Positions 1 to 5,821 of a DNA stretch of 40,717 nt are shown piece by piece; within the stretch, counting starts at the first letter, position 1, and each line of letters begins with the position of its first letter. Position numbers and translations under genes: made by a program. The notes under the pieces were generated by a model. That model had not been told where the DNA came from. It worked only from the letters and a program-made list of their open reading frames with translations, and ran no database searches. Source of the stretch: Bacteroidaceae bacterium (GTDB lineage: Bacteria > Bacteroidota > Bacteroidia > Bacteroidales > Bacteroidaceae); contig JAFRQD010000023.1 in the NCBI GenBank assembly GCA_017428785.1, positions 1 to 40,717 on the forward strand. The letters are read 5' to 3'.

Positions 1-177
1 GAAATTGCCTGTCAGTACAGCCGTTTTCGCTCTGTAGTTGTCATCGCGATTGAAAGGCGGCCACTTGGCAATCTGGTCCTTCGAGATGTAGTAGATGCGC
101 CTGCGAATGCCGGGCAGTTCAGGAATGCCCATGCACCATGCAAGCGACTTTTGGAAAGGAGTGCAATTTTGTGGCAT
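1..177 (-). CDS. Phage structural protein paralog, partial (N-terminal 59 residues)
   Basis: The reading frame starts at the ATG at 177 and runs off the window edge, so only the first 59 residues are seen. It begins MPQNCTPFQKSLAWCMG and continues PELPGIRRRIYYISKDQIA, almost the same as the N-terminus of the next gene upstream (257-1141). The two are therefore tandem paralogs. Being downstream of the major capsid gene, a head, connector or tail-tube role is likely, but this is inferred from position only. No domain is recognised. Confidence 0.75.
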   Translation of the reverse strand, partial: MPQNCTPFQKSLAWCMGIPELPGIRRRIYYISKDQIAKWPPFNRDDNYRAKTAVLTGNF

Positions 178-232
178 GACTTATAGGGTTAAGAATTAAG
201 AGTTAAGAATTAAGAATGAACGATTAGAAGGA
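178..232. repeat. A/T-rich heptamer repeat in the leader of the partial gene
   Basis: Repeats of a TTAAGAA-like heptamer (ttaagaattaagagttaag and continuing) occupy the spacer just before the start codon at 177. Similar short repeats precede three other genes of the element (1142-1200, 2167-2215, 4794-4850). Function unknown. Confidence 0.5.
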
Positions 233-256
233 TATTTCATCTGAAGGTCATTGTTG

Positions 257-1141
257 TCAATTTGTGATACCAGTAACCTCCAGGATGAACCACAGGACAT
301 CCGTGTTGTTTTCCCGTTTGCTGACAGCCACAGTAGCAGGAGCAGGCAAATTGCCTCTCCATGTAGCTGTTGTCCTATCAGTGTCCATCAAGGCAATGTC
401 CTCAGTGGAGTTGTCTGTGCGGACTTTGATCTGCTGCATGTTTTCACCAGTGAAGATGATTGTTGTCAATGGCCCGTGAATACTTATTTCACGACCAGCG
501 ACATTGTACGCCAGCCCATTGATAGAGACTTCATTGTCATAGACGGGAGCTTCAGCAGGGTCATCGGAATCATCGAACATTTCCCCTTGGACATCGCCAA
601 GCTCAGTTTCGATGATGCCCATGTAGAAGGGCGAAGGCACCTCGTCCGGTGCTTCCACGTTGATAGTGGTGGAAGTGGTGCCCGTAGGCCCCTGGCCATT
701 GTCCTGCGAGACCGTTGTCTTGGTGAACCACTTCCTGCAGCCCACAACGCGGAAGAAGCCCTTCATGTCTTCAACGAGGAACACATTGTCGCTGTTGTTG
801 AGATAGCAGGCGGCAGCCGACGCTTCCGGACTCACACCAGGGAACACAGCCACCAGTTTGTTCAACTGCGTCTGTGATGGCAGTTCCCCTTGTGGCTCCG
901 AAGTCAGCTGCGACTTTTCGGGAAGGATGTCAATGTACTTCCACTTGGCATCGGCAACGAGAACGAAATCACCTCTGTAGGCCGCCTTCTTCATCCTGCG
1001 ATTATTAACATCGCGGATGTAAGTAGGCCACTCGGCAATCTGGTCCTTTGAGATGTAGTAAATCCGCTTGCGGATGCCGGGCAGCTCAGGCGTACCCATG
1101 CACCACGCAAGAGATTTCTGAAGAGGAGAGCAGTTAGGCAT
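257..1141 (-). CDS. Phage structural protein of unknown function (294 aa)
   Basis: The start at 1141 gives the N-terminus MPNCSPLQKSLAWCMGTPEL, which matches that of the downstream paralog (1-177). A longer in-frame start at 1207 would overlap the capsid gene and add an unmatched tail. Residues 1-190 form the family-specific part and contain SQLTSEPQGELPSQTQLNKL. The C-terminal 100 residues look like a beta-rich Ig-type domain (threonine/valine-rich, with SINGLAYNVAGREISIHGP). The gene follows the major capsid gene in the direction of transcription. Similar proteins are common as hypotheticals in gut Bacteroidales phages, as far as I recall. A tail-tube or head-completion role is a guess. Confidence 0.7.
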   Translation of the reverse strand: MPNCSPLQKSLAWCMGTPELPGIRKRIYYISKDQIAEWPTYIRDVNNRRMKKAAYRGDFVLVADAKWKYIDILPEKSQLTSEPQGELPSQTQLNKLVAVFPGVSPEASAAACYLNNSDNVFLVEDMKGFFRVVGCRKWFTKTTVSQDNGQGPTGTTSTTINVEAPDEVPSPFYMGIIETELGDVQGEMFDDSDDPAEAPVYDNEVSINGLAYNVAGREISIHGPLTTIIFTGENMQQIKVRTDNSTEDIALMDTDRTTATWRGNLPAPATVAVSKRENNTDVLWFILEVTGITN

Positions 1142-1203
1142 GACTAATAAAATTGAAAAGGTGAAAAGTTGAAAAATTGAAGATTTCAAGAGTTCAAGGA
1201 TTA
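1142..1203. repeat. Purine-rich heptamer-like repeat before the structural gene
   Basis: The spacer between the capsid gene stop and the start at 1141 is made of GAAAAGTTG/GAAAAATTG-type repeats on the plus strand, pyrimidine-rich on the coding strand. No Shine-Dalgarno is seen. It is the same kind of leader as at 178-232, 2167-2215 and 4794-4850. Confidence 0.4.
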
Positions 1204-2166
1204 TCAATCCGCCAGTTCAACCACCTTGAAGCGGCGCTTGTCGATAGACTCGAACTGCACACCGAAGAACATGGTAGCGATGTAGGAGAGGATGAACGGC
1301 TCATACTCCTTGACCAAAACAGACTCGATGTCGCCCATCTGGTCATAACCTACGAGCATGTTGATCTTCGGGCAGATGTGGATGAACTTAGAGCCAATCT
1401 TGTTGTACATCGGCACGATGTGCAGGCGGCCATTGGAGCCTTCCACAGTGTCCTGTCCGTACTTCGTGTTGTAGTTGATGCCTCCATGAGTGAGCAGATA
1501 GCTCTCGTTGTAGGCATCAGCGAACTCCTGTGTGCAGAACATATAGAGATCCTGTGCACGAAGACGGGGATCCAGCGAGAAGAGAATCTCCTTGGCGATG
1601 TCCACCGCATTGTCGTTGGTGATGGCATCGGTGAGCTTCATGTAATTGCCCTCAGAAGCGGCAATAGTGCCAGCCGTGATCTCCTTGCTTGTGATGGTGT
1701 CGAAGCCATCGAAGAGGTCAAGAGTTGTGTCACCGTTGGGATTGCGCTCACCAGCCCAGATAGCCTCATTCAGATGCTCAGAGAGAGACTTGGCGATAAG
1801 CGCCAGCACATGCTTAGCCGTAGGCGCCTGCATCTGTCCATCGCCCTTCGTGTCACCAATCTGACCGAGGAGCGTAGATACAGCGCTGTTCGGCTCGAAC
1901 TTCGCCACGACGCTACCCAAGAATGTTTCGAGGGTGCGGAAGTCGATGTTCAGATTGAAGTCCGTAGAGCGGGAGGGCTTGTACGGTCCGAACTGAGCAT
2001 CACCGGAGAGAGCTCCCACCTGTTCCTTATAGCGGATGCCAGGGCGAGCCGTCATGTACTTCAGTGTATCCTGACAGCCTATGATAGGGAGCATGAGCAG
2101 GTCGGAGCGCCACTTGGTAGCCGCTTCCTGATATTCCTGCAGAGTAAAGTTAAGTTTTCCAGCCAT
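1204..2166 (-). CDS. Phage major capsid protein
   Basis: This 320-residue protein begins MAGKLNFTLQEYQEAATKWR. Size, position directly after a ClpP-like protease with a scaffold-like tail, and content point to an HK97-type major capsid protein: YMTARPGIRYKEQVGALSGD near the N-terminus and PRLRAQDLYMFCTQEFADAY in the middle. The conserved end of such proteins is seen in the last 40 residues (EYEPFILSYIATMFFGVQFE), typical of Bacteroidales phage capsids that finish with a strand-rich domain. The stop lies 62 bp upstream of the next structural gene. Capsid identity is inferred from gene order and general resemblance; no profile search was possible. Confidence 0.75.
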   Translation of the reverse strand: MAGKLNFTLQEYQEAATKWRSDLLMLPIIGCQDTLKYMTARPGIRYKEQVGALSGDAQFGPYKPSRSTDFNLNIDFRTLETFLGSVVAKFEPNSAVSTLLGQIGDTKGDGQMQAPTAKHVLALIAKSLSEHLNEAIWAGERNPNGDTTLDLFDGFDTITSKEITAGTIAASEGNYMKLTDAITNDNAVDIAKEILFSLDPRLRAQDLYMFCTQEFADAYNESYLLTHGGINYNTKYGQDTVEGSNGRLHIVPMYNKIGSKFIHICPKINMLVGYDQMGDIESVLVKEYEPFILSYIATMFFGVQFESIDKRRFKVVELAD

Positions 2167-2215
2167 AATAAAAATGAAGAATTAAGAATGAAGAATGAAG
2201 AATTGAACACGAGAG
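2167..2215. repeat. Heptamer repeat in the capsid gene leader
   Basis: The plus strand reads GAAGAATTAAGAATGAAGAA and continues in the same way, so the capsid mRNA leader is a pyrimidine-rich TTCATTC/TTAATTC repeat. No Shine-Dalgarno is visible. It may act as an unstructured ribosome landing region; this is inference. Confidence 0.5.
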
Positions 2216-2220
2216 AGACT

Positions 2221-3330
2221 TTACGGCACGAGATTGTAGAGCTCAGTGGCACGCTGACGCGTGGCGAAGAAGTCCTCGACAGCAGAGTGCTTGTCCTGAG
2301 GATTATCCTTCTTTTCTGTTTCTACCACCTGAGAAGTAGAAGCTCCTGGAGCCTTTTTAAGTGCATCCAGTTCTGCACGCAGTTGAGCAATCTCCTGGTC
2401 TTTGGCAGCAATAGTCGTGTTATGCTGTGCTTCCAGCGTCTGGCGCTGTTGCTCCAAAGCCTGTTGCTGTGCCTGTGACTGAGCATCCGCTGCAGGCTGC
2501 TCCTGCTGCTGAGGAGCTGGAGCTGGCTGCTGAGTCTGTACTTGCGTACCTGCTACAGGCTGCTGTACTGAGGCCTGAGGAGCCGGCTGCTGAGTCTGCA
2601 CCTGCTCCTGCTGAGTAGTAGTGTTAGCTTGTTCCATTTTAGATAATGTATTAGAGTTAGAGAAAATGTTAGTAAGTGCTTCGACAAAACGCGTGAAGAT
2701 ATTGGAAGGCTGCTGCCCGGAATAGCAGGATGGGACGGGAATACCCGAAGAAGCCATGTCAGCGGCAATAGAATCCGTAATGACAGGAGCTGCATCTTCC
2801 TCGTAATCGGTAATCTCATCTACGAAGCCCCATTCGAGCGCTTCCTTAGCAGTCAGCCATCCGCCTTTCTTCATCAGTGCGAGAAGATCCTCAGGGGACT
2901 TCTGACACTTAGAGGCGTACATCTGCGCGACATTCGCATCCATCTTCTCCAGATCGGACTTCATCTGCTTAGCCTCCTTGATGATGTCCGCCAGCTTGTC
3001 GCTGTTCGCCGAAGCCCAGCGGAAGAACTCCACCGAGCACTTATGAACAAGGTACATAGCGGAAGAATCAATAGAGACATGCTTCGCTCCAAGAGAAACA
3101 ATCGTAGCAGCAGAAGCGTTCATACCAACGAAGTGAACATGCACATTGGCGTGTTCACGGAAAGCAGCTACAATGGAGAGCGCAGTGGCCAGCGACCCGC
3201 CCAGCGAGTCAATGAGCACATGCACCTCCGTATCAGGATTCTTGGAGAGCACGTAATCGACGTAGTCCCTGTCGAAGTCGTAGCCTCCGACATACCCTTT
3301 CAGGTGAAGATGATATTTAGAATGAGCCAT
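2221..3330 (-). CDS. ClpP-like prohead protease with fused scaffold region
   Basis: Residues 1-190 resemble the ClpP/S14 peptidase fold. An early oxyanion-type motif VLIDSLGGSLATALSI is followed by a serine in GMNASAATIVSLGA (probable nucleophile) and a histidine in SAMYLVHKCS (probable base), then LTAKEALEWGFVDEIT. From about residue 230 the protein is glutamine/alanine/proline-rich low complexity. It ends in a coiled coil (about 285-330, QQRQTLEAQHNTTIAAKDQE) and a short charged tail. Such protease-scaffold fusions process and assemble phage proheads. An internal ATG at 2637 (MEQANTTTQQE) falls exactly where the scaffold begins and may give a separate scaffold product. The major capsid gene follows directly. 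Confidence 0.8.
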   Translation of the reverse strand: MAHSKYHLHLKGYVGGYDFDRDYVDYVLSKNPDTEVHVLIDSLGGSLATALSIVAAFREHANVHVHFVGMNASAATIVSLGAKHVSIDSSAMYLVHKCSVEFFRWASANSDKLADIIKEAKQMKSDLEKMDANVAQMYASKCQKSPEDLLALMKKGGWLTAKEALEWGFVDEITDYEEDAAPVITDSIAADMASSGIPVPSCYSGQQPSNIFTRFVEALTNIFSNSNTLSKMEQANTTTQQEQVQTQQPAPQASVQQPVAGTQVQTQQPAPAPQQQEQPAADAQSQAQQQALEQQRQTLEAQHNTTIAAKDQEIAQLRAELDALKKAPGASTSQVVETEKKDNPQDKHSAVEDFFATRQRATELYNLVP

Positions 3331-3334
3331 AAAA

Positions 3335-3373
3335 ATAGTGTACTAATGTGTTTCCGGCACAAAAGTACACTAT
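3335..3373 (-). promoter_or_regulatory. Late-gene promoter overlapped by a 10-bp inverted repeat
   Basis: On the minus strand a TACTTTTG box (3367-3360) fits the Bacteroidetes TAnnTTTG minus-7 element, with a start expected near 3353. A perfect inverted repeat, ATAGTGTACT (3335-3344) and AGTACACTAT (3364-3373), flanks the start point and covers the box. This is the layout of a repressor operator. The HTH gene immediately upstream is an obvious candidate to bind it, but that is inference. Confidence 0.55.
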
Positions 3374-3395
3374 TATATAAGAACAGGAAAAGACG

Positions 3396-3704
3396 CTAGG
3401 CCAGCTCCAATTCTTCCTGAAGGATAGATATTTCCAGGCAGTCCTCGATTTTGGATAATGTTTCGAGGGAGAGGTTTTCCTGTCCCTTCAGCACTTTCGA
3501 CACATATTGCTGGCTGCATCCCATAAGCTCAGCCAACTGCTTTTGTGTCATGTTCAATTCCTCCATCTTGTCAAGCATGAGCATAGCAATGTGCTGAGAG
3601 TAGCGCAGCCATGATTTGTTCTGCTGTCGCCACAGAGCCTTCTCACGCCATTTTGACGGAGTGGGTGACTGATGCTTTTTCAGTCCTTCAATTACTCCAT
3701 TCAT
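3396..3704 (-). CDS. XRE-family HTH antitoxin/repressor (HigA-like)
   Basis: A lambda-repressor-type helix-turn-helix lies in the C-terminal half: MTQKQLAELMGCSQQYVSKV followed by LKGQENLSLETLSKIEDCL. The start is set at the ATG at 3704 because an unusually strong Shine-Dalgarno (AAGGAGG, 3718-3712) stands 7 nt before it; an ATG two codons earlier is too close. The upstream partner (3732-4283) ends 27 bp before, so they form a pair. In HigBA-type modules the toxin gene comes first and the HTH antitoxin second, as here. It may also control the capsid operon through the inverted repeat at 3335-3373. Confidence 0.75.
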   Translation of the reverse strand: MNGVIEGLKKHQSPTPSKWREKALWRQQNKSWLRYSQHIAMLMLDKMEELNMTQKQLAELMGCSQQYVSKVLKGQENLSLETLSKIEDCLEISILQEELELA

Positions 3705-3731
3705 ACTCATTCCTCCTTATTATTATAAAGG

Positions 3732-4283
3732 TTATGACAACTCACTCATGTAGTCAGTAAATGCGTCTTTGTCAATGATGTTGTTTTCAAGCAGGAACCG
3801 TCTGACCTTTTCCATCTTCTCCAGTTCATGGAGCGTATGTTCACGTTCCTGCATGGTTCGAGTCAGTTTGATGGCCCCACCGGTTATCACATATATACCA
3901 GGCTCCAGTTTGATGGCATATATCCTAAGCCATGAAGCATGTTTATGATATTCTTTAAGTCTGGCTTTTTCCTTGCTAAGCAGCATATCTGAGGAGCGAC
4001 TGTTCTCCAGAGGGCGGAAAAGTTTGTCAAGGTCGGCATCGGGAGAAATGTCCATGATGAGACATTGCAGGCGTTCGCTATCATCTATAGTGTCGTAAAT
4101 AGCCTGGTTCACATCAGTTATTTTGAAATATGAAGTCAAGTCATCGATGTTTGCCTTAAAGAAATCGCGGAGCCAAACCACATCGTTCCATTGTTCAAAC
4201 AATGTATCTAAAGCATTATCAGCTTCGCCATCATACTTCGCAGCCCAAAGCCTTTCGTCTTCTGTGATAATAGAGAATTCCAT
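3732..4283 (-). CDS. Probable RelE/HigB-like toxin partner
   Basis: This 183-residue protein is acidic at the N-terminus. Its C-terminal third contains WLRIYAIKLEPGIYVITGGA followed by IKLTRTMQEREHT, a beta-strand plus lysine/arginine pattern like the Gp49/HigB-type mRNA interferase fold. An extra N-terminal 100 residues (IITEDERLWAAKYDGEADN) fits a Bacteroidales variant that I recall only as hypothetical proteins next to XRE genes. It is co-transcribed with the HTH gene 27 bp downstream and has its own promoter. The toxin role is inferred from the pairing and the C-terminal pattern. Confidence 0.6.
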   Translation of the reverse strand: MEFSIITEDERLWAAKYDGEADNALDTLFEQWNDVVWLRDFFKANIDDLTSYFKITDVNQAIYDTIDDSERLQCLIMDISPDADLDKLFRPLENSRSSDMLLSKEKARLKEYHKHASWLRIYAIKLEPGIYVITGGAIKLTRTMQEREHTLHELEKMEKVRRFLLENNIIDKDAFTDYMSELS

Positions 4284-4304
4284 AATTCAGTTATAATTTC
4301 AATG

Positions 4305-4348
4305 CAAAAATATATAAAACAAGTTTTGGGTACAACTTTTAGGTTGTA
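4305..4348 (-). promoter_or_regulatory. Promoter and palindromic operator of the toxin/antitoxin pair
   Basis: A TATTTTTG minus-7 box lies at 4312-4305, about 20 bp before the toxin start at 4283. An 18-bp palindrome, TACAACTTTTAGGTTGTA (4331-4348), sits where the minus-33 element should be. Autoregulation by the antitoxin is the usual behaviour of such modules and would use a site like this. Confidence 0.5.
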
Positions 4349-4385
4349 TAATTAACATTTATTAATATAAAAAGCACAAAAAGCA

Positions 4386-4793
4386 TCAAATAAGGCACGG
4401 AACGAGAGACTTTGGTCGTGTGAAAGTCACCTTGACAGTATTCACATGTACCTCCTTGTCAATCGTCTGTGTGATTTCCATGATAGGGTATGGCGCTTCC
4501 TTCGTACCTATGATATACGACTGCCCACCAGCATCCGTAACCACGAATGCCAGAGCAGGGTAGTGACTCAAATCGTCTGTAGTGTTGAACTGCAGCACTG
4601 TTTTCTCCGAATAGCCCCCACCCACATATTCCTGCTCAGCCTCACATGATGCATTCCTATATTGCTCAATGGAAGAGGGGAGTGGGAATATGGCAACAGG
4701 CAGTCCGGCCCGATGCTTCTCAGTGATGTTCGGTATAAGCGAAGCACAAGGCACATAATAGATGGCCGTTATGTTGGGAAGAGACTGGTGCAT
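4386..4793 (-). CDS. Hypothetical protein of the phage-like element (135 aa)
   Basis: Starts MHQSLPNITAIYYVPCASLI. It is beta-rich with no signal peptide or transmembrane helix and contains YGGGYSEK-like and AFVVTDAGGQSYIIGTKE segments. The overall look (short, strand-rich, Ala/Thr/Val) is that of a phage structural or assembly protein, but no family is recognised. It lies between the 172-residue unknown gene and the toxin/antitoxin pair, all leftward. A heptamer-rich leader (4794-4850) precedes it. Confidence 0.55.
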   Translation of the reverse strand: MHQSLPNITAIYYVPCASLIPNITEKHRAGLPVAIFPLPSSIEQYRNASCEAEQEYVGGGYSEKTVLQFNTTDDLSHYPALAFVVTDAGGQSYIIGTKEAPYPIMEITQTIDKEVHVNTVKVTFTRPKSLVPCLI

Positions 4794-4850
4794 TGAAGAA
4801 TGAGAAAATGAAAGAATGAAAGAATGAAAAGGTGGACAAAACGAGAATGA
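4794..4850. repeat. GAATGAAA-type repeat leader
   Basis: The plus strand carries GAATGAGAAAATGAAAGAAT and further copies. This is the fourth occurrence in the element of a short-unit purine-rich repeat just before a start codon. The coding strand is therefore pyrimidine-rich and lacks a Shine-Dalgarno. Confidence 0.45.
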
Positions 4851-4867
4851 GGTAGTGAAAAAATTAG

Positions 4868-5368
4868 CTACATTTCTGCGTCTTTTGAAGATTTATGGTC
4901 AGTCAGACGATTATTCTTGCAATATGTAGCCCTACAACGCTGTAGAATCTTGGCGATAGTGTTCCAGTTCTTGTCATCCACCTCGATGCCATGTTTCTCC
5001 ATCCAGTCAGAGATGACGATGTCCGTCCTCTTGACCACATTCCCGACGGTATGCAGATCCGTCCACATAGCCACCTTGAAGCGATTGCGTATGCACTGGT
5101 GCAGCGCCTTCTCACCGCGAGGTGGCAAGTAGTTATAAGTACGCGTGTCTCTCAGTCGGAATCTAGGCAGCAGTATTTCCACCTGCCCAGGCAGTGCTTT
5201 AATCTGTGGCCTATACTGAGGGTCACGCGGTTGTTTCTGTAGGAACAGCTGCAGGATAGCAGCTTCAGCCGAAGCTCTCTTGACGGGAATAGGGCTAGTA
5301 CCGCCCATCTCATGTTTCAACCATTGGGCCAGATACGGCTCCAGTGTAATAAAAATAGTGTTTTCCAT
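4868..5368 (-). CDS. Hypothetical protein of the phage-like element
   Basis: The start MENTIFITLEPYLAQWLKHE at 5368 is preferred over one six codons earlier (5386), because the TACCTTTG promoter box at 5402-5395 would put the transcript start at about 5388. The protein is basic and contains two stretches that look conserved: KALPGQVEILLPRFRLRDTR and NWNTIAKILQRCRATYCKNN. The second resembles a short helical DNA-binding segment. I do not recognise a family. The gene begins a new transcription unit next to the iteron block, so a role in replication control or packaging initiation is possible but unproven. Confidence 0.55.
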   Translation of the reverse strand: MENTIFITLEPYLAQWLKHEMGGTSPIPVKRASAEAAILQLFLQKQPRDPQYRPQIKALPGQVEILLPRFRLRDTRTYNYLPPRGEKALHQCIRNRFKVAMWTDLHTVGNVVKRTDIVISDWMEKHGIEVDDKNWNTIAKILQRCRATYCKNNRLTDHKSSKDAEM

Positions 5369-5394
5369 AGTATCAGCAATTTTCAAATGATGTG

Positions 5395-5402
5395 CAAAGG
5401 TA
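5395..5402 (-). promoter_or_regulatory. Promoter minus-7 box (TACCTTTG)
   Basis: A perfect TAnnTTTG element on the minus strand, 27-34 bp before the start codon at 5368. It separates the primase transcription unit, which ends in a terminator at about 5740, from the downstream genes. Confidence 0.6.
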
Positions 5403-5482
5403 CTGATAATCGATAGTATCTCAACTATATATTAAACTTTTTCTGAAAAAAAGATTTTTCAACTCGTGTACACCTGTTTTCG

Positions 5483-5699
5483 CTTCCAACATTTACAACA
5501 CGTTCAACGATGTGCTAATTTATTGATATAAAATAAGATATAAATGTTGCATGTGTTGCCAGTGTTGTAAACTGCCCGATTTTGTTGTTGAAAAAAGCTA
5601 ATTATGAACAATGTTGTCAGATGTTGTCAGATGTTTCCGAGAGGAAGCCTTTTAACTTATTATAAAATAATATGTTGTATAAGTTGTAAATGTTGTAAG
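5483..5699. other. Origin-like block of four triple iterons
   Basis: Four clusters each hold three head-to-tail copies of a TGTTGTAAA-like unit. Cluster A (5483-5509) is inverted, with 9-bp spacing. Cluster B (5545-5571) reads TGTTGCATG, TGTTGCCAG, TGTTGTAAA. Cluster C (5612-5641) has 10-bp spacing with two identical TGTTGTCAGA copies. Cluster D (5673-5699) reads TGTTGTATA, AGTTGTAAA, TGTTGTAAG. Centres are about 60-68 bp apart, with A/T-rich spacers between A and B and between C and D. It sits beside the primase-ATPase gene, as replication origins of phages and plasmids often do. No open reading frame occupies it. Confidence 0.65.
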
Positions 5700-5735
5700 T
5701 AAAAAATGAGCTATCAAAATCAAATCGCTTTTTTC

Positions 5736-5784
5736 GGACAAAAAATAACCCCGATTACGTGCCTCGCGGCAAATAATCGGGGTT
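5736..5784 (-). terminator. Intrinsic terminator after the primase gene
   Basis: A perfect 11-bp stem (AACCCCGATTA, 5747-5757, with TAATCGGGGTT, 5774-5784) and a 16-nt loop are followed on the minus strand by a TTTTTT run (5745-5740). It stands 38 bp after the primase stop codon. Confidence 0.8.
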
Positions 5785-5821
5785 TGCAGAAGGTTCTGCA
5801 CTGAAAGAAAGAGAAGAATGT

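Noticed and set aside
1177-2478. Plus-strand frame of 433 codons opposite the capsid gene
   Set aside because: Shadow of the capsid gene; no promoter box or known domain.
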